Origin: Dallia pectoralis
Taxonomy: Eukaryota; Chordata; Actinopteri; Esociformes; Umbridae
Assembly (NCBI GenBank): GCA_029465975.1
Contig: CM055755.1
Coordinates: forward strand, 10,481,682 to 10,545,681
Direction of reading: 5' to 3'
Length of the DNA: 64,000 bases
The position numbers and the translations under genes are program-made. The notes below the pieces were generated by a model. The model did not search any database. It saw nothing but the letters and a program-made list of their open reading frames with translations, and was not told the DNA's origin. This document shows positions 25,939 to 36,330 of this stretch, piece by piece. Position 1 is the first letter of the stretch. Each line of letters opens with the position of its first letter.

Positions 25939-27255
25939 CAGATCAGGTGTCAGGGATCTTTGACTGCCAACTGTGCCGTGCATCAATGTGTGTGGTACAG
26001 TTTTGCCAGTAGATTATTTTCCTACCACAGGTGTTGTTTTCTTGTGGCACATCGAGTATGTTACCTCTTATCTCACTCGCCAAGGAGCGTTTTCTGATTA
26101 TTTTTCCGCACGTCGTGCTTCTGTGCTCTCCTGCAGTGCGGCAGCTCATTTATCAGTCCATTCGGAGAAGTCATTGTTCAGGTAATAAAAAGCGGGTGCG
26201 TTTAACAGCTTACCCAGAAACTTTCTATCTCTCTCTCTCTTTGTTCCTCTCATCTTGCTCTCCTCTCAGTCTCCCCACCTCTCTCCCCATCCCTCGCTCT
26301 GACTCCACTGCCGTCGACAAATTGTCATTTGAACAATCCAGCCGTATAGAGGGGAAAATGGGATTATGACAGACCGGGATGAAAGGCGAGAGAAAGGGAA
26401 CCAGGAGAAAATAAAGTTGCTCTTATCACAGGCGGCCAGCGGTGATGCACACACAGAGCTCAGGCGGAATCCAATTTAGTCCTTCCTGTTAGTTAAAGTG
26501 ATAGCGGCGCAATTAGCCGTCACAGGTCAGAGTATACGACTCGTGCTAAGTGATTTCCAGCTCCTAGAGCTTTGTCCAGCCCGCTAATAAGTGTCGGGAT
26601 TTTGGTTTTGGTCCGCCCGATTGACTGATTTGGTAAATAGATTTGCAGTTTCCTGGTCGTCCGGGGTGACTTTGAGAGGGAATGTTTTGTTTTCAACAGG
26701 CTATTAGTCGCCGATGTGTTAATGGCTGGGTTTGGAGTGACATTATGTGATATTGGGTGCGGGCCACGGCTGGACTGCTGTGTCCTTGGCATGTTTCGGA
26801 GAGCGATTAGCGATGGATTGAGTCAGTGTGTTAGCCCTGTTCCCGACTGACCTTGGACCAATAAGCACCATTCCTGGGTTCTGTTCTTGTTCTTGGCCCT
26901 GCTGTGATAGTGTCCGGTAGGCCGAACAACTGGTCAGGCTGTGGATACTGGTTTTAAGCTCGTGATCGGTTCTGTTTTGCCGGTGACTAGGATGTACTGG
27001 TGATACTGGCAGGATGGAGACAGATGGTTGATGCTGGTGGAGCTGGTGGAGCTGTCCTGGTAAAACAACTAGTTCCATTTTATTCTCTGGTCCTATTGTA
27101 CTGATCGTTGTATTTGCATGTACGTTAATTGATTGATCGGTCGTGTTACACAAGGTAGAATATAATTTTTTTTCAACTAATCTAATCTGGTAATCTTTTA
27201 TCTATCTATTATTGAAGTTTTTGACTGACTGGAAGCAAAAAGGAAACTGCTAAAT
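25939..27255. other. intron sequence, no gene seen
   Basis: Unique sequence with CT-rich 26228-26290. Open frames of 68-136 codons on both strands lack domains. Confidence 0.5.
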
Positions 27256-27271
27256 ATATGTGTGTGTGTGT

Positions 27272-27340
<69 letters not shown>

Positions 27341-27367
27341 TGCATGCTCGTGCATGCGTGCGTGCAT
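27256..27367. repeat. (TG)n-(TGCG)n microsatellite
   Basis: TG repeats to about 27321, then GCGTGCGTGC repeats and GCATGC steps. Alternating purine-pyrimidine. Confidence 0.96.
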
Positions 27368-29385
27368 AGTACTGGGAAGTGACTAAGGCTGCCATGAGGA
27401 GATATTTTCATTGAACTATAATGAATCTAAGATACTCATGGTCATGTGATGTTAGGATAGATTAGATTCAATATGAGAACACAGCCTGTGATTTATAAGT
27501 ATTAAAGTAATTAAATGAACACCTGATCTCTCCTGCACCTCCTTGTCTGAGGGAGCAGCAGCGGTCACAAGACCAGGTTACTGGTTAGCTAAGCATTAAA
27601 TACATCTTCCCTTTCACACATTAACCAGACACACTCAACTCACAGATAACATTTTATTTTCCATCTCTGGTCAAGGTGTTCAGCCGCTATATAACGTGTA
27701 TTATTATGAATTAATATTCAAACCTGTTTTGACAAGTGGTTCGCAATTTTGAGCAACTATTGTTGCCTGAATCCAGTGTGTTGAATTTCGACTGCTGTTG
27801 TAGGAAGAAGTAAGCCAACTTGAAGGACCAAGATTGGCTTTCTGTTAAAATAATGGCTGTTTCTGTTGAGTCCTGCCAAAATAGTCAATGCATTTGGACT
27901 GCAACAGAACATCTGTGTTAGTTCCTAATATCCTATTAAACAGGTTTTTGGGTCTGCCAATCCTAAATATTAAAGGTATCGGATCAACCCGGTTGTGAAT
28001 AAGAGTTCTGGGTCAATACGAGTGATGACCAGAGTGGCCAGCAGGTTTCTATATCAGACAGTCACTTAAAGGCTGCAGGTTGCCGCGTTACATCCATCTA
28101 ATTGCTACTTTACTTTGGTCTAATTGCTACTATGTGAGGGTAGTATCTACTGCATATTTCAGTGCAAGGCAATTGAGAGTCAACCCGGCGAATACAATGA
28201 TTTGAATTATTCCTGACTCACTCACTCATTCAGTCTAAGAGCTCCAGCAGACTTCGTGTGGCGACATTTGCATGTAGCCAAAACAGTGATGGGGCTCTGT
28301 AGACAAAATTATACATTTTAATAACTTAACTGTGTCCAATCATTACATGGTGTTTCAATTTTTTTAATTTAAATTAAACGGGCAGATAAATGCATGGCAG
28401 CTGTATAAAAGGACAGGGCAGCCCGTCATCACGACGGAGTGAAAGGCATGAAAGGAAACTTGTTTTGTACGCCCATCAACGGGCGGTTTTATGACAAAAT
28501 GAACTCTGAACCTCTTAATGCCACTCAGTATAAGTTAACAAATGCAGAGGTCAAACTGAAGCAACTTGAATTGGGTCACGCCTGTGCTGGGTCCAGTCAT
28601 CCATGTCTATTGCCTAATGGTGTAATGGAAGTCCCTCTGTGCTACTGAATTGACAGCACCGGAGCGTTGTCTTCTTATTGGCCGCCATAATGCAACCATT
28701 TGAGTTCAGTTTAACAGCCTAAAGGCATCGCGTCGCACGATGAGACAGCGTCTCTTCCTCGGGCTCTTCGCCTACATCAGCACCGACGTTGTCAGGAATT
28801 CCTAGCGAGAATCCTGATTGTCAAGTTTGTTTCTCGTTGGTTCTTGACGGGCAGCCAATTACCGAGTGCACGTAACAGCGGAGCCTACGATTCACGCCGA
28901 GGCAGCCGTCTGTCAACAACATTATTAGGTTGGAAAAGGCGATGTTTCTTCAGTGGTGTCTGGGTTTCACGGGCACATCTTCAGGGGTCTAAGACCGGGG
29001 GTTGAAGTGCTGCTCATGGAAATGTTTCAGGATTGACAGGCCCGTACCGACAACAACAAAGTGAATTCTGTTGGTCATGATGACCGGTGCCTGTCGGCCA
29101 GTGCAGTTTTTCATTCGGCGGGGGTTATCAGTGTTTTTTTCCGTCTCCGCTCTAAATGAAACCAGAACCTTGCAACATATTGGAAATACCGGAGGTGCTT
29201 AAACATAGGGTGAGGCAGACACCCGTTGATGCTAAGTTTGTTTACACAGGACTATTTCTCCGGCTGTATAAATAGATGCACCAACAGATATGAATTATGG
29301 GATGTTCCACCTTCCACACTCACACACACACACACACACACATAGCACTAACATGCATAAACCAACAAACCAAGCCATACCTCTC
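27368..29385. other. intron sequence upstream of exon A
   Basis: About 2 kb of unique sequence with a short (CA)n at 29319-29342. A 69-codon frame at 28439-28648 (MKGMKGNLFCTPINGRFYDK...) is unrecognised, though it follows TATAAAAGG at 28402. No exon borders identified. Confidence 0.5.
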
Positions 29386-29740
29386 CCCTAGTGTTTGGGG
29401 CCCCCTAGTGGTTGGAGGATCCCTAGTGGTTGGGGCCCCCTAGTGGTTGGGGCCCCTAGTGGTTGGAGGATCCCTAGTGGTTGGAGGCCCCTTAGTGGTT
29501 GGAGGATCCCTAGTGGTTGGAGGATCCCTAGTGGTTGGGGCCCCCTAGTGGTTGGGGCCCCTAGTGGTTGGAGGATCCCTAGTGGTTGGAGGCCCCCTAG
29601 TGGTTGGAGGATCCCTAGTGGTTGGGGCCCCCTAGTGGTTGGAGGATCCCTAGTGGTTGGAGGATCCCTAGTGGTTGGAGGATCCCTAGTGGTTGGGGCC
29701 CCCTAGTGGTTGGGGCCCCCTAATGGTTGGAGGATCCCTA
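29386..29740. repeat. 17-bp minisatellite ending 99 bp before exon A
   Basis: About 21 units alternating GGCCCCCTAGTGGTTGG and AGGATCCCTAGTGGTTGG. The pattern of GGCCCC and GGATCC types looks like partial block duplication. Confidence 0.96.
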
Positions 29741-29839
29741 TCGACTGCTTTTGTCGCTCATGACTCAACCCGGCCCTGGCTGTACATAATCCCTCCACTT
29801 TCTCTTGTCCTCATTTCTCCTTCTTCTCTCTCTTTCAAG
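29741..29839 (+). promoter_or_regulatory. 3' splice region of exon A
   Basis: A strong polypyrimidine run (29779-29836, mostly C/T) ends TTTCAAG at 29839. This 99-bp stretch is all that separates the acceptor from the 17-bp array. Confidence 0.85.
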
Positions 29840-30035
29840 GTGAAATATGTGCGTTTAAGATCCACGGCGTGGAGGCGCCGTTTGAGGCGGTGGTCCTGAA
29901 CGGGACGTCTGGCGAGGGCCAGCTCCGGGCACGAGGCCTGGTGGACTGTGAGACGCAGAAGGAGTACACGTTCATCATCCAGGCACACGACTGCGGGGTG
30001 GGGCCCGGGGGCCCCGGGGGGAAGAAGTCCCACAA
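29840..30035 (+). CDS. clstn2: calsyntenin-2 internal exon A (cadherin repeat 1)
   Basis: Internal coding exon of a calsyntenin, a type I membrane protein of postsynaptic membranes with two extracellular cadherin repeats and an LNS domain. After a split first codon (two bases here, one upstream) it reads 64 codons beginning EICAFKIHG and including FEAVVLNGTSGEGQLRA, YTFIIQAHDCG and KKSH. These match, as I remember it, the CLSTN2 stretch that begins GEICAFKIHG, and they form the second half of cadherin repeat 1. The acceptor is a long pyrimidine tract ending CTTTCAAG. The donor is AA|GTGAGT, phase 2, and the split Lys codon is completed in exon B. Asn-Gly-Thr is a possible N-glycosylation sequon. 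A Gly/Pro-rich GPGGPGG run sits just before KKSH. Earlier exons (signal peptide, start of the repeat) are not in the window. Calsyntenin identity is secure; the paralogue (2 rather than 1 or 3) rests on remembered human sequence. Confidence 0.92.
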
Positions 30036-31360
30036 GTGAGTATTGGAGGGGCGGTGATACACAACCGGGAGCCCCACTGTCTCTCTGAGGCGTTTGGATT
30101 TGCATAACCTGAGCATCAGCAACACGAGAGAATGCCTTTCTGGCTGGTCCAATAGATTTCTGTCCCGTCCCATTTAATGCCTGTTCCCGACTGGGTTTCC
30201 TACCTGTTGTGCGCCGTGGAAACACAGCCTGTGAACTATTTTAATGTTGTGCTCTGATAATAGTTCTCTCACCCGGCTCAGCAATGCAACAGTGTGGATT
30301 CAGTCAGTCGTACCGCAACCAGCTGACATTTGCTTGGATTTGTGGAGCAAACTGACAACCCTATAGCTGCTTGTTACTTTAAAACTGAAAGCTGAATTCA
30401 TGCTCCATTACCGTGATATGTTGGGTGTGCCATTTACAAACTTCAATCCCATGCTACAACGGACTGCTGTTGCTGTCTCGACATCACCTCAGATCTGGGA
30501 TGCATAAGTGCTTAGTAGTTCCTATTGAAACTAGCTACGAGAATTGGTGTTAAACATTTGCAACATTTATTCATCCGCACTATTTATTGTTAATACCTGC
30601 GGCTGTTGGTTAGAGCGCTTTCTGCATCAGCCATTGCAGTTTCAAATTCAATTACAAAAAGTTAAATTAATGAATCAGCAATGCAGACATTGAAAGAAAC
30701 ATTTGAAAAAAGCTTGCTAGGAGATTTGAATATGATGAATGGTTTGAGATTTTTTTGACTTATCTCTTATTTTACTCATAAAGCGTATTCAAATTCAACA
30801 CACATTCTCAGAATTTTCAATTGATGATTCGGATATGTTGTAATATTTTGAGGCAACATGAGTTTGAAGCGAGTTCGAAGTGAGCCAAGGAAACGCTCCT
30901 TTACTTAACAACTTATGGTCCGTTCGTAGTCCATCTACTTACAAACAAAAACGCTGATTCAGTAATAAGTAGTTATTTTTTCTTATCTCCCACAAACCCA
31001 CATGCTCACACACACTCAGAAACATTACAGGCCTTGAATAAAAAACACACTACTACACACTTGTTCTGTATAAAACACTCACACAGTTTTTACCTCAACA
31101 GTTAGTTCATGGTCTGCCTTCCCACACTTGTCTTTCAACGATCTGGTCTTCTCAGGGCTGCACAGGAAAGGAGACTGTCAGTCAGTGTACGCGTCAGATT
31201 TAGAGGAGAGTAAGAAACCCAGCCTGAGGCTCAGTCCAAATTACCCCGGATATGTCAGCTTCACAGAAGGAGAGCAGTCAAGGAAATGACCAGTTAAAGA
31301 GAACAGGCCGTGGGATCAGAGATGACATAGGAGCGGCAAGCTTTAACTATACTACACAAC
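30036..31360. other. intron A-B, unique part
   Basis: Starts with donor GTGAGT. AT-rich to mixed sequence, no transposon or gene recognised. Confidence 0.6.
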
Positions 31361-31875
31361 CATACTCTCTACTCCCCTCCTCTCTTTCCTCCTCTCCCCC
31401 CTACTCTCTTTCCTCCTCTCCCCCCTACTCTCTCCATTCCTCTCTCCCCTCCTCTCTTTCCTCCTCTCTCCCCTCCTCTCTTTCCTCCTCTCCCCCCTAC
31501 TCTCTTTCCTCCTCTCCCCCCTACTCTCTTTCCTCCTCTCCCCCTACTCTCTCCATTCCTATCTCCCCTCCTCTCTCTCTCCCTCTCCCTCCTCTCTTTC
31601 CTCCTCTCCCCCTACTCTCTTTCCTCCTCTCCCCCCTACTCTCTTTCCTCCTCTCCCCCCTACTCTCTCCATTCCTATCTCCCCTCCTCTCTCTCTCTCC
31701 TCTCTCCCCTCCTCTCCATTCCTCTCCCCCCTCTTCTCTCCACTCCTCTCTCCAATCCTCTTCTCTCTCCCCTCCTCTCTCCCCTCTTCTATCCCCTCCT
31801 CTCTCTCCTCTTCTCTCTCCCCCCCTCTCTCCCCTCTTCTCTCCATTCCTCTCTCCCCCTCTCTCCATCTGCCTC
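31361..31875. repeat. CT-rich tandem tract
   Basis: Pyrimidine tract built of CTCTCTTTCCTCCTCTCCCC and CTCTCCATTCCTATCTCCCC blocks, partly periodic at about 30 bp. Open frames on both strands arise from low complexity. Confidence 0.94.
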
Positions 31876-32130
31876 TGCCTTTTATTGCCATCTTCCTCTC
31901 TCCTCCTGTTCCTCTCTCTTGTGTAATATTAAAACACTGTCTCCTTTATGTACTCTCTCATATATGCAGTGAGAAAACCAAGAAATGGAGAGTGTATTAA
32001 ATGAGCCTCCATAATGTTCCCGTTGCTCGATTCCTCCAGGTTGAGGAGATTCCAATAATGAATCGTAAAAGTGTTTATTATACTGTGAGACGGTCTGTGT
32101 GCCACAGAACAAATGCAATACACTTTAAGT
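31876..32130. other. short unique intron segment
   Basis: No gene or element seen. Confidence 0.55.
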
Positions 32131-33345
32131 TATGGTTGTTATGGTGGGAACTGGCCTTCAGATATGGTTGTTATGGTGGGAACTGGCCTTCAGATATGGT
32201 TGTTATGGTGGGAACTGGCCTTCAGATATGGTTGTTATGGTGGGAACTGGCCTTCAGATATGGTTGTTATGGTGGGAACTGGCCTTCAGATATGGTTGTT
32301 ATGGTGGGAACTGGCCTTCAGATATGGTTGTTATGGTGGGAACTGGCCTTCAGATATGGTTGTTATGGTGGGAACTGGCCTTCAGATATGGTTGTTATGG
32401 TGGGAACTGGCCTTCAGATATGGTTGTTATGGTGGGAACTGGCCTTCAGATATGGTTGTTATGGTGGGAACTGGCCTTCAGATATGGTTGTTATGGTGGG
32501 AACTGGCCTTCAGATATGGTTGTTATGGTGGGAACTGGCCTTCAGATATGGTTGTTATGGTGGGAACTGGCCTTCAGATATGGTTGTTATGGTGGGTGGG
32601 AACTGGCCTTCAGATATGGTTGTTATGGTGGGAACTGGCCTTCAGATATGGTTGTTATGGTGGGAACTGGCCTTCAGATATGGTTGTTATGGTGGGAACT
32701 GGCCTTCAGATATGGTTGTTATGGTGGGAACTGGCCTTCAGATATGGTTGTTATGGTGGGAACTGGCCTTCAGATATGGTTGTTATGGTGGGAACTGGCC
32801 TTCAGATATGGTTGTTATGGTGGGAACTGGCCTTCAGATATGGTTGTTATGGTGGGTGGGAACTGGCCTTCAGATATGGTTGTTATGGTGGGAACTGGCC
32901 TTCAGATATGGTTGTTATGGTGGGTGGGAACTGGCCTTCAGATATGGTTGTTATGGTGGGAACTGGCCTTCAGATATGGTTGTTATGGTGGGAACTGGCC
33001 TTCAGATATGGTTGTTATGGTGGGTGGGAACTGGCCTTCAGATATGGTTGTTATGGTGGGAACTGGCCTTCAGATATGGTTGTTATGGTGGGTGGGAACT
33101 GGCCTTCAGATATGGTTGTTATGGTGGGTGGGAACTGGCCTTCAGATATGGTTGTTATGGTGGGAACTGGCCTTCAGATATGGTTGTTATGGTGGGAACT
33201 GGCCTTCAGATATGGTTGTTATGGTGGGAACTGGCCTTCAGATATGGTTGTTATGGTGGGAACTGGCCTTCAGATATGGTTGTTATGGTGGGTGGGAACT
33301 GGCCTTCAGATATGGTTGTTATGGTGGGTGGGAACTGGCCTTCAG
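32131..33345. repeat. 32/36-bp minisatellite, 37 copies
   Basis: Unit from TATGGTTGTTATGGTGGGAA to CTGGCCTTCAGA. Eight copies carry a 4-bp GGTG expansion (36 bp), all in the distal two thirds, starting near 32594. 32 is not divisible by 3, so each frame cycles through the other two and all three stay open for 412-467 codons. This is not a protein gene. Confidence 0.97.
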
Positions 33346-33722
33346 TCAAACACAGGTTCCATGTCATTGAAAAGTCCAGAGAGCGGATGACCTTCTGTCC
33401 TTGAAAATAAGACACAGTGAATGTCGCGTTAGATTACCGCTGGATTATTGGATGTATTGTTTATCGTGAACGCAAGTAGTTCATTGTAAACGGCAGCTAT
33501 GTAAAGCCGATCACTATGGCAACAAAAAGCGCTCATCGATGCTGGTCACTGAGTCACATAGGCATTGTCCCACTGGACAGATTCAGAGCACTTTAAATTG
33601 AAGTCAATAGCAGACCTCTGTTCAGTTCAGCTTTAATCATTATGTGTGACGAAACGTTTGCCTCTTATTTTTAACCTAATCTAATATTCACGCAAATGTC
33701 TGACAGATTCTGTGGTCGTAGC
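33346..33722. other. unique intron segment before the hAT element
   Basis: No gene seen. Confidence 0.55.
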
Positions 33723-33730
33723 ACCACCGC
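33723..33730. repeat. hAT target-site duplication, left
   Basis: ACCACCGC directly before TAGGGATGGG; identical to 34685-34692. Confidence 0.88.
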
Positions 33731-34684
33731 TAGGGATGGGAATCGAGAACCGGTTCTTCTTTAGAACCGGTTCCCAGTGAATCGATTCCTTGGAACCGTT
33801 AGTGTACCTGCTTAACGATTCCGCTTAACGGTTCGGCTCGTTGCAAATGTGTCATCATGACCGTCACACACGCGCTGCGCATTTTGGTTACGCAGAAGCG
33901 ATCTAAAGTGTGGTTATATTTCACTCGAAAAGACGCCAATGCAGTCATTTGCAACAGTTGTAAAAGTTTAATTTCGGCAATGGGGGGAACTACCTCCAAT
34001 ATGCAGAAGCATTTGGCCACACAGCACGCAATCCGTTTGCAGGACTGTCGCGTGTTTGATTCTCTACTACTCAGCGACACAACAACAAGTGAGTCAAGCA
34101 GCAGCGGAGCTAATGAGACGGCATCTGCTATAAATGCCAAAGGTAACTTGTCTATTTAGTTAATGTGAGCGCCATTTCATTGTGTAAACTTTTACTATAC
34201 GGATAATAATCTCTATTGTCAATCATTTGCCCAAGTTGATAGTTGTGGTCTTTACAGAAGACTTCTTTCTATTTTGTATGTCAGTTGAGTTGAATTTAGT
34301 TTCAGGTTGAATATTCCCAAAGGAACAAGCTCTTCCTTGACTGTTTACCGTCTGTGTTTTTGTTTTTATGGCACTTAAATGGCAGTTTTATTTGTTTTTT
34401 TGCTGGACCAATGAATGGGAAAAAAACTATAGGTCCCTGGACTTTACTTTGTAGCTCACCTACTTTTAGGTTTGTTCTGAGGTTGCTACACATAATTTGT
34501 GTATACTCTGAGTATGTGCGGTGTTCTTATCAGATATTAAAGCGTGTTACAAACAAACAAAACAAATTTGTAATTATTTCCTCACCCAATGAGAATCGAT
34601 AAGAGAATCGATAAGGAACCGGATCGATAAGCAATATCGATAATGGAATCGGAATCGTTAAATTCTTATCAATTCCCATCCCTA
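33731..34684 (+). mobile_element. hAT-superfamily DNA transposon, internally deleted
   Basis: A 954-bp element bounded by inverted ends TAGGGATGGGAATCGA (left) and the reverse complement of TAGGGATGGGAATTGA (right), one mismatch in 16. It is flanked by a perfect 8-bp target duplication ACCACCGC at 33723-33730 and 34685-34692; 8 bp is the hAT hallmark. Subterminal repeats are plain: AGAACCGGTTC copies near the left end, and GAATCGATAAG / ATCGATAA copies near the right end. Inside is one BED-finger exon (33857-34142) followed by about 540 bp without transposase homology that I can recognise. The catalytic and hAT dimerisation domains are missing, so the copy is non-autonomous. It lies in clstn2 intron A-B. 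An Ac/ZBED-like subgroup is likely but not proven. Confidence 0.9.
33857..34142 (+). pseudogene. BED zinc-finger first exon of a hAT transposase
   Basis: Open frame starting MTVTHALRILVTQKRSKVWL and carrying a BED-type zinc finger: aromatic VWLYF, then CNSC (Cx2C), then HLATQH (Hx4H) after SNMQK. BED fingers sit at the N terminus of hAT transposases and bind the subterminal repeats. After NAK the sequence reads AAAG|GTAACT, a plausible splice donor at 34142/34143. The open frame runs only a few codons further to a stop, which suggests this is exon 1 of a spliced transposase gene. No RNase-H-like or hATC domain follows before the right inverted end, so the gene is truncated by internal deletion. 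The finger has no stop or frameshift. Domestication is possible in principle but nothing here supports it. Confidence 0.78.
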
Positions 34685-34692
34685 ACCACCGC
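34685..34692. repeat. hAT target-site duplication, right
   Basis: ACCACCGC directly after CCCATCCCTA; identical to 33723-33730. Confidence 0.88.
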
Positions 34693-35446
34693 CACATGTT
34701 AGTAGGAGATGCACAACATATCACACGCATGTGGAAGCATTCCTTTCACCCGATGACGGTATTCCACATCCTTTAACTCGGCTGATGCGGGCGGATGTAT
34801 TAGCTCGGATATTCAGGGCTGAGGGGCGTTGGCAGAGGTTAAGTGTGGCCATCGATCACGCCGAGCCCGTCAGGAGGTTAACCCGTGACCATCTGGTTTT
34901 TCGGGGTGATCTGCCAGGCTAATTCAACCTATTTTATATCCGGACGTATTTCTGCCGGCACGGAGGTCGCCACACTGAAGGTTATTCAGCTTGTCACTTC
35001 TGAAGAGTTGCGTTTCGGGGAACGACGTTGTGTTCATGACCTCCTACGTCCGAGGTTTGGGTACGACACGTCCCCTCGGATGGCAGACGACGGATTCCCG
35101 AATCAGGGCCGAGACAGAGACACACATACACACACACACACACACACACCCATGCAATCCCAGACAAAAATACTCACACCCAGACATGCACTCCCACACA
35201 AACACACACACACAAATACTCACACTTCACACGCACTTCCGCTCACACAAACACACCCGGAAAGCGCAGAGAATTTGAGCCAAGAGCTGTCGCTCGTTTG
35301 CATAACCTGCCAAGATGCATTGTGGTGTAGAAGATAGGTCAGTGTCAGTCACAGGACAGTAGTGTTGCCCTCAAGTGAATCTGCACACGTCCCTGTGTTA
35401 GCAGACCAGGAAATGTCACCCGTCTCCCGTAGAAACGCAACCCTGG
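34693..35446. other. intron sequence with CA-rich part
   Basis: 34693-35120 is unique; 35121-35260 is CA-rich with ACACACA and CACAAAC runs. No gene seen. Confidence 0.55.
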
Positions 35447-35872
35447 GACCTCCACCCTGGGGCCTTCACCCTGGGGCCCCCGCCCTGGGACCTCCACCCT
35501 GGGACCTCCACCCTGGGACCTCCACCCTGGGACCTCCACCCTGGGGCCTTCACCCTGGGACCTCCACCCTGGGGCCTTCACCCTGGGACCTCCACCCTGG
35601 GGCCTCCACCCTGGGACCTCCACTCTGGGGCCTCCACCCTGAGGCCTCCACCCTGGGGCTTCTACCCTGAGGCCTCCACCCTGGGCCCTCCACCCTGGGA
35701 CTTCCTTAACCTCCACCCTGGAACCTCCACCCTGGGACCTCCACTCTGGGGCCTCCACCCTGGGGCCTCCACCCTGGGGCCTCTACCCTGAGGCCTCCAC
35801 CCTGGGCCCTCCACCCTGGGACTTCCTTAACCTCCACCCTGGAACCTCCACCCTGGGACCTCAACCCCGGGA
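35447..35872. repeat. 14-bp minisatellite, about 30 copies
   Basis: Unit ACCCTGGGACCTCC with GGGGCCTTC, GAGGCCTCC and GGGCCCTCC variants. A block ending GGGACTTCCTTAACCTCC is present twice (35694-35713 and 35817-35836), showing block duplication of about 123 bp. Confidence 0.95.
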
Positions 35873-36330
35873 CCTGCAAAGACGGAGATAAAACCACGTT
35901 CCTTGTCAGGTCCCAGTTAACAATAGGATTAGCCTGTCACACAGACACACATGACTCTCTTTGAGTTTCCACAGATCGGTGTGGAATCATTGTGCAGCTG
36001 ACAAGACCTCCTAGCACAGTATTTTGTCTGCCAATGTGGCTGCTTGACGGAGCGGTTTCACTACCCTGGTCATTAGGACCCAGATGTGGGTATTGTTGAT
36101 CACTTTTTGGTTGGAAACTACTCAGTCTGCTTTGCTACATACCCAGGGTTTAGGGGGCTGACTTGAGTCTGCAACAGTCCTGTTGTCGTGCACGCAGGAT
36201 TAACACACACACACACAATAACAAACATGCACAAACACACTCTCCTTTACCTCATAACACCCACGGGCATTGGATAATACAAGTTTAACAGGCATCTGTT
36301 CTCATCCAGATGTTTGCAAACTTTTCACTC
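35873..36330. other. unique intron segment
   Basis: Contains (CA)n at 36204-36216. No gene seen. Confidence 0.55.

Noticed and set aside
26031..27153. Overlapping frames of 60-136 codons on both strands
   Set aside because: Chance open frames; no domain, no splice signals, no matching frame across strands.
28402..28648. Small gene with TATAAAAGG and a 69-codon frame
   Set aside because: The TATA-like string and a short unrecognised frame alone are not enough; it lies within the presumed clstn2 intron and has no conserved domain.
32001..33404. Frames of 412-467 codons (repeating GTGLQIWLLWWELAFRYGCY)
   Set aside because: A 32-bp stop-free unit cycles through the three frames, so all stay open. 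This is DNA-level repetition, not protein constraint.
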